Assembly (NCBI GenBank): GCA_025769875.1
Contig: JAGFNK010000498.1
Coordinates: 1-38,316, forward strand
DNA length: 38,316 bases
Origin: Russula earlei
Taxonomy: Eukaryota; Basidiomycota; Agaricomycetes; Russulales; Russulaceae
Direction: 5' to 3'
The position numbers and the translations under genes are program-made. Below, in pieces: positions 10,642-21,342 of the stretch. The notes under the pieces are model-generated. The model was not told the origin of the DNA. It ran no database searches and worked only from the letters and a program-made list of their open reading frames with translations. Each line of letters opens with the position of its first letter. Position 1 is the first letter of the stretch.

Positions 10642-12757
10642 ATGTGGCTCCTTTCTTTGCTCGCCTGGGCCCTTACGACACTGGCCGTCTTTGCGCAACT
10701 ACCTGGATCATTTGTCGATGTTGGTAATACACTCGTTAGCGCTATGATGGTCTGTCGCCGGTGTACTTTAAACCCTTCGTCGCTGATTGTTCTCAGATGT
10801 TTGTGGTGAGCCCCGACAAGGTCTACATCCTCGACAAAGTAGAAGGGAATCCTTATCAGATCAATGGTCATTCCCTCTATGCTGTAGTATGGTGCGCGAT
10901 TCCCTATCTCATGTGGCTCTCCTTAAGTTGCAGGATAGGGACATAACCTCGCGAACGCCAACACCCATAGATGTTCAAACTAACGCCTTCTGTGCCGCTG
11001 GAATGCACCTTCCTAATGGTTCCTACGCTCTCTTTGGCGGAAATGCCGCCATCGGTCCTGGCGGCGACAACTCCGCCCCTGGTTCCACCGCTACCTTTGA
11101 CCCAATCTACAAGGACTACGATGGGACTCGCGCCATCCGTATTTTCAATTCGTGTGACGAAAATACACCGTGTACCTTCAGTGACAACAGCACCCAGCTC
11201 GCAAAGCGTCGCTGGTATCCAGCTGCTGAACCCCTTGGTGATGGAACTGTAGTCCTGGTCGGTGGCTTCGTCGCTGGCGGTTACATCAACCGCAATTACC
11301 CCAACACGGATCCTGCTTATGAAGGTGGTGCCGCTGAACCTACTTATGAATTCTTCCCGCCGGGGTCGCAATCTCCTCAAATCATGAATTTCATGGTGAA
11401 GACCAGCGGACTGAATTCTTATGCATTGACATATCTCATGCCCTCCGGCAACGTATTCGTTCAGGCCAATTATTCGACCAGTTAAGCCGATCTAGCCCTC
11501 TCGTTTGATCTCGGCTGACTGCCTACAGTTATTTGGAACCCTACCACTAATGCTGAGACTCCATTGCCGGACATGCCAGGCCAAATTGTTCGAGTATATC
11601 CCGCGTCAGGGGCGAACGCCATGCTTCCCTTGACACCTGATAATAACTACACTCCAACGATCCTTTTCTGTGGCGGCCAATACATGGATGATTACTCGTG
11701 GGGCAACTATAGTTACCCATTTGCCAATACGTGGACAATCCCTGCCTCCTCCGACTGCCATCGCATCACTCCGGAACCTACGGACGGATCCTCACCCGCC
11801 TACGTACAAGATGACAGCCTTCCAATTGGCCGGACCATGGGCCAGTTCATCGCACTCCCCGATGGCACCTTTCTCATTATCAATGGTGCTCAAAATGGTA
11901 CTGCAGGCTATGCGCAGAGGACTTTGACAGTCTCTTCCGACGCCAAGCCATTTGGAGAGTCACTCGCGACAGGTCCCGTAGGCCAGCCTGCGATCTACGA
12001 TCCAAAAGCTCCTGCCGGCAGCCGCTGGTCAACGGCTGAACTAAGTTCTTCAAATATTCCCCGTCTATATCACTCATCGGCGCTGTTACTTCCGGATGGT
12101 TCCGTTATGGTTGCAGGATCTAATCCGAATATCGACGTGAATCTCACCACGATATACCCCACAACGTATACTGCGGAGTATTTTTACCCACCTTATCTCT
12201 CCGCCACGACGCGACCTGTACCTCAAAATATCCCAAAGACGCTGTCATATGGTGGGCACTACTTTGATATTACTATCACTTCGACATCCTATCCCGGTCC
12301 TGGAAACGATGCTGCGGATAATACGACCATATGGTTGATTCGGCCTGGATTTACGACGCACGCGATGAATATGGGCCAACGGATTCTGCAGCTGAACCAC
12401 ACATCTACGGTATTCCCGAATGGGACTATCATTCTCCACACCTCTCAACTGCCGCCCAATTCCAATCTATTTCCACCAGGGCCTGCTTTCCTATTTGTGA
12501 CGATCAGCGGTGTTCCTAGTAATGGTACATACGTTCTGGTCGGGAACGGGCAAGTCGGTAAGCAACCGACAGCAACGGCGGGCGTTTTACCTCAAAGTGT
12601 CCGCTCCCTACCGAGCAGTGGATCAACGAACAGCACCAACAGCGGCAACGTGCAAAATAGCGTTACTTCGCCGCGTCCCGCCGCTAGATTTACACTCGGC
12701 CTGTTGGCAGCCGTAGTGACGCTCGCCCTTCCTTGGCATGTCATGGATGCTCATTGA
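10642..12757 (+). CDS. Secreted copper radical oxidase, glyoxal-oxidase type (AA5_1-like)
   Basis: Extracellular oxidase of the galactose/glyoxal oxidase family; such enzymes oxidise small aldehydes and supply H2O2 to lignin-degrading peroxidases. Exons: 10642-10749, 10797-10886, 10934-11480, 11529-12757; introns are 47, 47 and 48 nt; 657 aa. Residues 1-18 form a signal peptide (ends AVFA before QLPGSF). Then comes a glyoxal oxidase N-terminal beta-propeller (GNTLVSAMM, KVYILDK, INGHSLYA). Expected radical-copper residues are visible: Cys86 in AFCAAGMHLPNGS, Tyr161 in KRRWYPA, Tyr429-His430 in PRLYHSSALLLPDGS, His526 in FTTHAMNMGQR. The Ser/Thr/Asn-rich stretch and terminal hydrophobic segment (ARFTLGLLAAVVTLAL) suggest a GPI-anchor signal or membrane tail. 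Many N-glycosylation sequons. Substrate cannot be read from sequence. Intact. Confidence 0.94.
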
Positions 12758-13586
12758 GCCCTTGGGAAAATATATGCTTCAGCTGACCAGAGAGGGATGA
12801 CAATGCTTGCTGGATTGGTTCATGTAATCTTTTTACACCTTCATTCATTTGCATTGTTAACATTTCCCAGACCACATAGTTTTCACAACCCATCATCTAA
12901 AATCAGCATGATATGTTGGTAAGTGAGGCATTTGTGGTTTTTCTTTATTCCACATTATATTCTGCTACATACAACGATGGTATAGATGTGGTTATCTAAC
13001 ATGCTGCACTGGCATATCATGTGCTAGCCTGGCCATCCATGAATGCAAAAACTGATTGTGATCTGTTGATCTGAGTGAGATCCTATTAGCTGAATCACTG
13101 TATCTTATCAACATGCCTGAGGATATATGCCCTATATGCTGATGCAAGATTTGTAGTGCTTGTGCATTACATTTTTTCCAAATTTTATACCAGCATGTTA
13201 CAGAGGTAGTCATGTATTCTACTACCTAGTGTGCTTAGGCATGGCATTAGGTGATTTGACTGCACAGCAGTCTGGTAACATTAAAGTGTGGTGTTTTGTG
13301 TGGGCTGTGTGTGGGGTTTTGGGATCTAATGTACTATACTAATATGACCAACTCTTCAGTCACACATCACAAGCTCCCTCTGAAGAGAAGAGATATGGCT
13401 CAGGTCACAGGTCACAACCAGTTATGAAGAGTTGACATCTTTTTGCAAAAAGTGTCATGCTCCAGAAAAGGCAAGTGCCCCACCAACTTGGCTCCTCAAG
13501 GCAATTCCATCAACTCCACAATTGTTTTCAAACACAGATGATAATTACACACAATTCTTAAGTTTCATAATGGTGTATTCAAGAGT
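12758..13586. other. Intergenic with a copia relic
   Basis: AT-rich sequence downstream of the oxidase. Apart from the copia fragment at 13000-13165 I see no gene. Around 13343-13440 the words CAACTCTTCAG, CTGAAGAGAAG and ATGAAGAGTTG form an imperfect inverted repeat. The frame 13432-13620 is not recognisable and runs into the inverted-repeat element. Confidence 0.4.
13000..13165 (-). pseudogene. Copia pol fragment (GAG-pre-integrase region)
   Basis: The minus strand encodes LHQHIGHISSGMLIRYSDSA and NRISLRSTDHN, clearly the counterpart of HQRMGHMSRNALIRYSDSVN and GILLSSTDK in the copia element at 18665-27248. The His...His spacing of the pre-integrase zinc-binding region is partly kept. Neighbouring domains are absent or unrecognisable, so this is an isolated old relic. 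Confidence 0.75.
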
Positions 13587-13588
13587 TA

Positions 13589-13995
13589 TTGCCGTTTTCA
13601 GCGCACTTGGCGGAGCTTGAATTCCACCCAAATCGGCGCAGAAACCCCCTCAAACATGCGGGATGAATATCTCCCTCAAAACAGCTTCAATTCATATGAA
13701 AATTATTGTCCCTGAATCGCCTGAATGAGGGCTAGGCAGCCCCATTGTTTTCATGAGATTTGAGTGAGAATTGGTGGAGCTGGACTCAAGCCACCTCCAC
13801 ATGTGTATTAGATGAATTACAACTCAAAATCATGGTCTATATCTATTATTTTTCCCTCATGTTGTACCCATGGGCTGTCTTGAGGCAGCCCCATAGTGTT
13901 TTGACTCAAGTGTTGTGGTGTGCAACGTTGTTTCCAGTGCAATTGGAGTCGCAGCCAGCCACTCATCACCCCTCTCGCCTCTCGATTCTGACCAT
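13589..13995 (+). repeat. Left TIR of long-TIR element copy 1
   Basis: Matches the reverse complement of 15799-16206 with scattered, mostly transition differences. It contains a short frame conserved in all TIR copies (start MSENWWSWTQATSTC at 13760). The frame exists because the repeat is conserved; I do not claim it is translated. Confidence 0.88.
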
Positions 13996-14104
13996 CTTTC
14001 TTGTTTTTCACAGACAGAGAGGAGTGGGTTGCAAAGAGGGGTCCTATTCTGAACTCTTTCTACTACAGAGTAGCTAGGGTGTTTTTATATACAGGAGAGA
14101 GGTA

Positions 14105-15781
14105 CTAGAGATGAATGGCATGAAAATGAATCAAGACTGGTTGAGATGGTTGAGGCGGTCGTGAAAGGCTTGAGACACGAACGCGTCTAGTGTGCCGAGG
14201 CGTGCATGGGCGCGTGCGGCGGTCGCGGCTGCTTGTGCTGCGGAAGACGCGAAGGCGGCGATCGGCGATGGCGATGACGGAAGAGGCAAGGGCGATGGGA
14301 AACGGAGGCGATGGAGACGAGGGCGGCGGTGACAAGATGGCGGCTGCGTGGTGGTGGTGTTGTCTTGTGGCGGTGGCGGCATGGTCGTCTCCATTGCAGG
14401 TGGTGGCAGCAGGCATGGACGAGGAGCGAAGGCGTAGGCGGTGAGCGTGAGTTCGTAGATAGAGACGTAGGTGGCGAGGACTTGAGAAAGAGGATGCATG
14501 GGGCGGCTTGCGCGGGGGGTGGGATCTGTCGTCTTGTGGCGGCGGTGGCGGGGTCGTCTCCACTGCAGGTGTCAGCAGCAGACGTGGGCGAGAGCGCGCG
14601 AATGGATGGGGAGGCGATGTGGGAGGCGGCGTGCGGTGTGCTGTTGGCGTCCGCGACTGCTTCTCCTGCGACGGCGGCTTCTGCTCCTGTTGTGACGTGT
14701 CGTGGCTAAGTTCATGGCCGAGGCCTTCTTGGTCTTCTGGGGTGGTGCTGGTGGCGAGGGGTTGCGACGGTGCGGCGGTGCTGGTGTCGCGCGAAACTAC
14801 TAAAGCAGCGGCTGAGACTGAGAAGACTGAGGCTGAGACTGAGAAGGTGGCGGCGGACTGAGCTGGTGCGACGGTGGAGGCAGACAGGGTGGAGGCGACG
14901 ACTGAGGGCGACGCAGGGGCGACGGCGGCGGTGGCTGACAAGGGTGTGGCGGCGGTGGCTTGTGAGATGGTGGTGGAGACGGCGGCGTGTGGCGCTAAGA
15001 CGTCGGTGGCTGAGGCTGAGGCTACGGTGGTGGCTGACGAGACTAAGGCGGCTGGCAAGGCTAAGAGCGCGGTGGCGGCGGTTCACTGATCTGAAGCTGG
15101 GGCGACGGAGACGGCTGGCAAAACTAGGGGCGCGGTGGCGGCGGCTGAGACTGAGAAGGCTGAGGCTGAGGGCAGGGTGGAGACGGCAGCGGCTGGCGAT
15201 GCTGGTGCTATGACAGACTGGGCTGAACTGACGAGTACGGGCGAGGCTAAGACGGAGACTGATGCGAAGTCGGCGGCTGGCACGACTGAGGCTACTGTGG
15301 CAACGGACGAGGCGACGGACGAGACTGAGGGCGACGAGACGACTGAGGGCGCGGGAGCGGATGAGACGAAGGCGGGGGTGGCAGACGAGGCTGCGAGGGC
15401 TGAAGTGGCGGGCGGCACTAAAACGTCGGTGGGCGAGGTTGAGATGGTGGTTGTGCATGGAGCTGAGACAGTGGCCATAGCAGGCGACACTGAGGGCGCG
15501 GGAGCTGGTTGGGCTAAGACGGGGACAGTGGCGATAGGCGATGTCACGGCTGAGGCTACGGCAGCGGGGACAGACGAGGTGGCGACGATAGCGAATGCGG
15601 GCGATGCTGGGACGGCGAGGGCAGGTGGAGCCGAGGCGATGATGGCTGGCGAGTCGAGGATGGCGGCGGTGAACGAGGTGACGGGAACGGCGGACGAGGT
15701 GGGAACCGCAGGGACGATGGGCAAGGCAGGCGAGGCGGAGGCGATGGTGCACGATGTAGGGACGGAGGCTGGAGCGGGCAT
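14105..15781 (-). pseudogene. Ala/Pro/Ser-rich protein of the long-TIR element, copy 1
   Basis: Reading from the right TIR, the frame opens MPAPASVPTS at 15781 and runs to 15083, where it meets a TGA (SVAPASDQ-stop). It continues in the same frame (LPAALVSSATTV...) to a stop at 14105, about 558 codons in all. Composition is dominated by Ala, Ser, Pro, Thr and Val, with a more basic, Pro/Arg/His-rich C-terminal third. The coding strand was chosen because copy 3 places this domain, in this sense, after a gag-like domain. The opposite strand is also open (Glu/Ala-rich) as a by-product of composition. Function unknown. The central TGA is shared with copy 2. Confidence 0.5.
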
Positions 15782-15798
15782 GGGCGCAGGGTATGTGT

Positions 15799-16206
15799 AT
15801 GGTCAGAATGGAGAGGTAAGAGGGGCAATGAGTGGCTGGCTGTCACTCCAATCACACTGAAAACAATGTTGCACACCACAACACTTGAGTCAAAAAAACT
15901 ATGGGGCTGCCTCAAGACAGCCCATGGGTACAACATGAGGGAAAAATAATAGATATAGACCATGATTTTGAGTTGTAATTCATCTAATACACATGTGGAG
16001 GTGGCTTGAGTCCAGCTCCACCAATTCTCACTCAAATCTCATGAAGACAATGGGGCTGCCTAGCCCTCATTCAGGCGATTCAGGGACAATAATTTTCATA
16101 TGAATTGAAGCTGTTTTGAGGGAGATATTCATCCCGCATGTTTGAGGGGGTTTCTGCGCCGATTTGGGTGGAATTCAAGCTCCACCAAGTGCGCTGAAAA
16201 CGGCAA
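15799..16206 (-). repeat. Right TIR of long-TIR element copy 1
   Basis: Inverted partner of 13589-13995, ending CTGAAAACGGCAA before the flanking TA. The Ala/Pro-rich frame starts immediately inside it, so this arm probably holds the promoter. Confidence 0.88.
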
Positions 16207-16457
16207 TAAGTACAACACAATAAATAATATTTAAACTTAATCTAAGGGCTTGACTTGATGCCAAGAAGGCTGGTGGTGTTAGGACCACATGCAGGACTCA
16301 GAATGATAGAACTCAGGTTCTATTATTGTAGACTAGCCTACTCAAAGGTACATGTTTATAGACCAAAGTTGAGTAGCTAATAGAAAAGGAAAGAAAAAAA
16401 ATAAAGAGAAAAGAAAGAAAAGAAAAGCCTAGAAGCACAACAAATTGAGTCAGAGGC

Positions 16458-17235
16458 AGGTGAGCATGCACAAAGGCGATTGCAATTGTGTGACATGTAT
16501 TGTGGGCAGGATGATGGTGGCGGGGTTGAGCACATGGTGAGTGTGCAGGCACTGGGGGAGCAGCTACAGCATGTGGAGCATCATCTCTGCCACGTGTGCT
16601 GTGATGGTTCCAATTCTGGAAGTCCACCAGGGCAGTCCTGCATACCCTAGACCAGAGGTGAGAACATGAAGAAAAGAAAAAGGAAGAAAAGAAGAAAAGA
16701 AATTGAAAATGAAAGAAAGCACCTGAAAGTGAGAACACTGCTCAGTGACATTGAGGGTGGCATTAGGCAGGACCATTCGGCCTTCATTTTGGGGTTCACC
16801 AGTTTGTCAGGAGAAAGCACTTGCAAAAGCAATCATGATTGTGCAGCATGTGCTGGCATGGTAGAGGCGGCAAAGGAGTGCTGTTGGGCAGGGCCATTTG
16901 GCCTTTGTGTGGTGTATCAATTTGTCAGGAGGGTGCATGCATGACAGCACAGCACGTGTTGAAGGCAAGATGATAAAGGTGGGGGAGTGGTGTTGGGTGG
17001 GACCATTTGGCCCTCATGTGCATTGGTTTGTTGGGAGAACGCATGTGCAAAGGGGATCACAGTCACACAGCATGTGTTGGCAGGATGATGGAGGTGACAA
17101 GGGAGTGGTGTTGGTGGGGCTGTTCAGCCTTCGTGTGGTGCCAATTTGTCAGGAGGGCATCCCCATCGTGATCATAAGGGCGCAATGTCTGTTGCTGGCA
17201 GGATGGCAGAGGTGCGAGGGAGTGGGATGTGGCTT
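16458..17235. repeat. Diverged tandem repeat, unit about 110-120 bp
   Basis: Units recognisable by GGGACCATTTGGCC-like starts at about 16767, 16887, 16997 and 17115, each followed by TTTGTCAGGAG and, further on, GCATGTGTTGGCAGGATGATGG-like words and GGGAGTGGTGTTGG. A partial further unit lies at 16458-16520. The units differ in many positions, so the array is old. Confidence 0.6.
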
Positions 17236-17507
17236 GGGTGGAAGAGCGCAGCACAATGTTGACCCTCTGTTATGCCACAATTTCCACCATAATTTCCATA
17301 AGTAATTTATTCTTATCAGTAAATAATTATATTTATTTTCTGAATTGTAAAGATGTTCAAGCACCACTCTGCTGACAAAGTCTGACTGTCTGGATTTGGG
17401 TGTCACATTTTGGTGAAATTCCAAAGACTGTTATGAAGACTGTGACAAAAATTGTTAAAAAATATCCTGAACAGGAATATTTATTTATTTATTTCAAAAG
17501 TACCTAA

Positions 17508-17977
17508 ATTCTATCTACTCCTTGTCTGTGTTGCTCCCATCATTTGCAACCCAAAATTTGGAGGAATAGAGGATGTTTGCATGCCTCTTACACTTACCAT
17601 GTCCTTCTACAGCTTGACTAGCCTGAGTTGTATCAACTACCTCACCTTGAATGGACTCCATTGAAGCACACTCTGCATCTGCAGTTAAAACAAGGCTGCC
17701 TATTTCTCCCAGTATCTACAGCTTGTCATTGTCATTGCAATCCATAGAGTCAGAGCATTCAAATTGTGTATGCATGGAAATGATGTCTGTCATGGGAACT
17801 TTGCTGTTATCACTGTGAATATCAATAACACTCTCTTCAAGGTCCTCCATTTGTTCTTGTAGGGAATTAAGATTAAGTGCAGGAGGTGCATGATGGGGCA
17901 CACCACCTTGGGAATGTGGCTGTGTGATCTCCACCCAAAATGTTGGGTCCACTGTAACAAGCTTGTGAAGTGCTTTC
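17508..17977 (-). pseudogene. Decayed reading frame, unidentified
   Basis: The minus strand reads ALHKLVTVDPTFWVEITQPH, then LNSLQEQMEDLEESVIDIHS, a TAG stop near 17716, and then continues in the same frame with SMESIQGEVVDTTQASQAVE and NILYSSKFWVANDGSN to a second stop. The acidic, protein-like composition suggests former coding sequence, cut at 17978 by the copia B LTR. I do not recognise the family. Confidence 0.4.
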
Positions 17978-18617
17978 TGTTGAAGATGAAGGGTGCAGGT
18001 TATGTGATAACGATAAGATCCTTGAGATCTATCAAAAGATATTTCAGTTTGTGTAAGACAAAACTGAAGTGATCTAGCTAATTGAGAGCCTCTTAAATAT
18101 GTGAGAGCATCTCTAAGCAAAGTAATCATAACTACCAACTGTTGAAAATGTGCATTAAGTGTGATTAGATAGCAGCAGATGATAAGATTGCAGGCCAATC
18201 TATCAGACAATAGTTCAGTTTGGTTGATACAAAACTGATATTAAATATGTACCTATCAGACAATAGCTACAACATGTTATCAGTACAGAGTGATAAGATA
18301 TCATAGAGTAAGTACTCACTTCAGTTTGGTTGATACAAAACTGAAGTGATCTATGTGCTTTGTAACATTCTGAAGTACATGAGACCACCACCAAGTGCAG
18401 TACAGCTAACTACCATTATGGATCACTAAGTATGTCTGAGGATCAGTGGTAACTAGCTATTGATTGTTCTAAATCATCCTATCAGTGTTTCTAATGTGTG
18501 CCACAATGTATGAGCTAAAGCTGGTAATGCCCAGTCTGGGGATCCAACATGTCAACACATCAGAGTGGTGATTGTATCACAACACACCTGGGGCTCAGGC
18601 CAGTGCTGATCTCAACA
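17978..18617 (-). repeat. Copia B 3' LTR
   Basis: On the minus strand it begins TGTTGAGATCAGC at 18617, directly after a purine-rich tract (CAGGGGAA), and ends CTTCAACA at 17978. It is homologous to the solo LTR inside copia A (20136-23519) but about 150 bp longer, with internal duplications around the motif CAGTTTTGTATCAACCAAAC. Flanks do not show a clear 5-bp duplication because the other end of the element is outside the window. Confidence 0.82.
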
Positions 18618-18664
18618 TTCCCCTGTGATTAGGACAGTTGGTAGATCAGATCAAAGGAGACCTA

Positions 18665-19100
18665 TGTTGAGATAAAGAGTAGCCAAAGCGTTGACGCATT
18701 GGCCCAAACTGTCTGGGCGGCCCACAGGCCCGGACCACATAAGTGTTTCAGCTAAGTTGCTGAAACGCATATGATAACAAAATTGATAGTATGATCTAAG
18801 ACAATTGGTAGCTAGCACATAGCGATCGTGAAAACAATTTGATAGTTACTACAGACAAAATAATTAGGGATGCTCTCAGATACTTAAGAGTGTTGTACAT
18901 ACAGTAGATACTTCAATTCATCTCACAGAAACTGAAGTAAGTACCTACTATCTCACGATCTTATCAGTAGCTGATTACGCGTTGTAGTATCATTTTTATT
19001 AGGTAAATATGACTCTAGCAGTTTCATCTCACAGAAACTGAATATCATTCTTATTAGATCTATTACGATCTAATCTACCTTATCACTGCGTGATTCAACA
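18665..19100 (+). repeat. Copia A 5' LTR
   Basis: Begins TGTTGAGATAAAG and ends GTGATTCAACA. It contains the repeated word TCTCACAGAAACTGAA at about 18920 and 19026. Differences from the 3' LTR are mostly C/T or G/A. Confidence 0.94.
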
Positions 19101-19114
19101 GGTTATGGGCCCTG
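19101..19114 (+). promoter_or_regulatory. Copia A primer-binding site (initiator tRNA-Met anticodon arm)
   Basis: GGTTATGGGCCCTG immediately follows the LTR. GGTTATGGGCCC is the exact complement of the conserved eukaryotic initiator tRNA-Met anticodon arm GGGCCCATAACC, not of its 3' end. This implies priming by a cleaved half-tRNA, as known for Drosophila copia. Confidence 0.8.
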
Positions 19115-20452
19115 CCCACTAGTAAATTCCCAAGACAGAAATCCACATACAAGCTCATGCAGTCTATCGACACATTCTCTCCCCTTCACGAGCCACTGTT
19201 CATCAGAATGACACCCCACACTTTTGGTACTTGGATTGAAATTTTGACCCACGTGTCAAGGTGTGTCAGGGGTACTGATTGGATTTCTAACATCTGGCAC
19301 ACGTATTTGCTCCACTTGCCCAGATTGGTTTTATCACCTCATTTACCTAATTGAATCACATGGCACCCTCAATTTTTATGTTCCCACCTGGAGTCACAAT
19401 GGAGATCTTCGATGGATCTAATTGGTCCACTTGGTCTTCACGCGTACTTGCTGTTTGCTGAATGAACAGATTTAGGCATCATATCATGGATTCCCCGCCA
19501 TCCCCTCTCGACACAGCTTGGGACTTGGAGGAGCAGGTCCTCCTTGGAGTCTTTGAGGTCTATGTGCAGAAAGACATCTTGCTGGCAGTTTCTGATGATA
19601 CTAAGTTCAAATCGTGCAAAGACAAATGGGAGGAACTAAAGTGCGCATACGGAGGCATGGGGTCTATGTCCACCTTCAATAGCTGGGTCTCCCTGACGGG
19701 CATGGCCCTGGACGATGTGACTCCAATGCTTCCGCAATTACAGAAACTTAATGACGTGTGGAACACTCTCCAAAACAATGATATGAAGATTTCTGATCTT
19801 CAATTCAGCTTCATTCTGATCAAAGCATTACCCAACGCTTACTTGGCTGTCACCTCGACTATTCTCACAGCTGGTGCTCCGAAAGATCTTTCCCCGCAAA
19901 TGATCCAGGAATGGATCCTCAATGAGGAAGGTTGCTGGGCCGGCCCCTCTGCATCCCTCAATAAAGTCACTCCAGTAAAGAAGGACAAAGACAAGTCCAA
20001 AATAAAGTGTTACTATTGTCAGAAACTTGGACACAAGTCACCAGAGTGCAGGAAGAAAAAGAAGAATGAGGTGAAGAAGGTGAAGAAAAGACAGGGGGCT
20101 GCAGGAGGCGCTCAGATGTCCAAAGTCAACGCACATGTTGAAGCAGATGGGCGCAGGTTATGATAAGAGCGATAAGATCCTTAAGATCTATCAAAAGATA
20201 TTTCAGTTTGTGTAAGACAAAACTGTAAATCAGTAATACCTATCAAAAGATATCTACAATGCGTGATTAGATGTGATAGATAAGATAGGAAACAGTAAGT
20301 ACTCACTTCAGTTTGTGTAAGACAAAACTGAAGCGATCTAGCTAATTGAGTGCCTCTTAAATACGCAAAAGTGTCTCTAAGCAAAGTAATCATAACTACC
20401 AACTTGTATCATAAAGGATCAGTCGTTAGTAGCTACCGATTGTCATCAATTA

Positions 20453-20860
20453 TTGCCGTTTTCAGCGCACTTGGCAGAGCTTGAATTCCACCCAAATCGG
20501 CGCAGAAATCCCCTCAAACATGCAGGATGAATATCTCCCTCAAAACAGCTTCAATTCATATGAAAATTATTGTCCCTGAATCGCCTGAATGAGGGCTAGG
20601 CAGCCCCATTGTTTTCATGAGATTTGAGTGAGAATTGGTGGAGCTGGACTCAAGCCACCTCCACATGTGTATTAGATGAATTACAACTCAAAATCATGGT
20701 CTATATCTATTATTTTTCCCTCATGTTGTACCCATGGGCTGTCTTGAGGCAGCCCCATAGTGTTTTTGACTCAAGTGTTGTGGTGTGCAACATTGTTTCC
20801 AGTGCGATTGGAGTCGCGGCCAGCCACTCATCACCCCTCTCGCCTCTTGATTCTGACCAT
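20453..20860 (+). repeat. Left TIR of long-TIR element copy 2
   Basis: Near-identical to 13589-13995 and to the reverse complement of 22941-23345. Confidence 0.88.
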
Positions 20861-21342
20861 CCTTCTTGTTTTTCACAGACAGAGAGGAGTGGGTTGCAAA
20901 GAGGGGTCCTATTCTGAACTCTTTCTACTACAGAGTAGCTAGGGTGTTTTTATATACAGGAGAGAGGTACTAGAGATGAATGGCATGAAAGTGAATCAAG
21001 ACTGGTTGAGACGGTCAAGGCGGTCGTGAAAGGCTTGAGACGCGAACGTGTCTAGTGTGCCAAGGCATGCATGGGCGCGTGATCGGTGGCGAGGGCTGGG
21101 CGATGCGATCGAGGTCTTGAAGTCGCACGCAAGATGGCTTGTGGTGTGCAGTCGGTGGACTGCCTGGAACGAGAGGGAGGTGGCAAGGGATGAAAGGGAG
21201 CTGAGGTGTCAGTCTCATGTCGTGTCGTGTCGCGTTTTCGCATGTGATTTCGAGGCCAGCCATAATCTTCCTTACACCTCCCGGGGGCTTGAAACTTTGA
21301 CCGTCCTCGGTCAAGCATCTGAATGTGAGTGTTTTGAGCCTT

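Larger units (their letters stand above)
13589..16206. mobile_element. Long-TIR element, copy 1 (TA-flanked)
   Basis: 2618 bp bounded by inverted repeats of about 407 bp (13589-13995 and 15799-16206) beginning TTGCCGTTTTCAGCGCACTT. TA lies directly outside both ends (13587-13588 and 16207-16208), as it does at all five visible ends of this family, which suggests a TA target duplication. The interior is very GC-rich and CpG-rich and is read on the minus strand as an Ala/Pro/Ser/Thr/Val-rich protein. No transposase is recognisable, so it is non-autonomous, or its enzyme is not one I can identify. Confidence 0.85.
16207..17977. other. Repeat-rich intergenic stretch
   Basis: Holds purine-only tracts (A/G runs at about 16383-16430 and 16665-16720), a diverged tandem repeat (16458-17235) and a decayed minus-strand reading frame (17508-17977). 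No intact gene. The segment from 16279 starts TGTTAGGACC, an LTR-like start, but I cannot find a matching end. Confidence 0.45.

Noticed and set aside
10039..10698. Longer deacetylase N terminus starting near 10698
   Set aside because: The extra part is basic low-complexity sequence that crosses the divergent promoter and overlaps the oxidase start. The Met at 10452 precedes the conserved fold by a normal distance.
13760..14077. Small protein beginning MSENWWSWTQ repeated five times in the window
   Set aside because: It lies inside the TIR and is conserved only because the repeat is. It ends at different points in different copies, with no sign of selection that I can judge.
14770..15860. 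Glu/Ala-rich and Arg-rich open frames on the plus strand of long-TIR copy 1 (and 22016-22999 in copy 2)
   Set aside because: They are antisense to the Ala/Pro-rich frame and arise from the same GC-rich codon repeats. Copy 3 fixes the coding sense by joining the Ala/Pro-rich domain to the gag-like domain.
16279..16400. An LTR beginning TGTTAGGACC
   Set aside because: No matching CA end, partner LTR or target duplication found.
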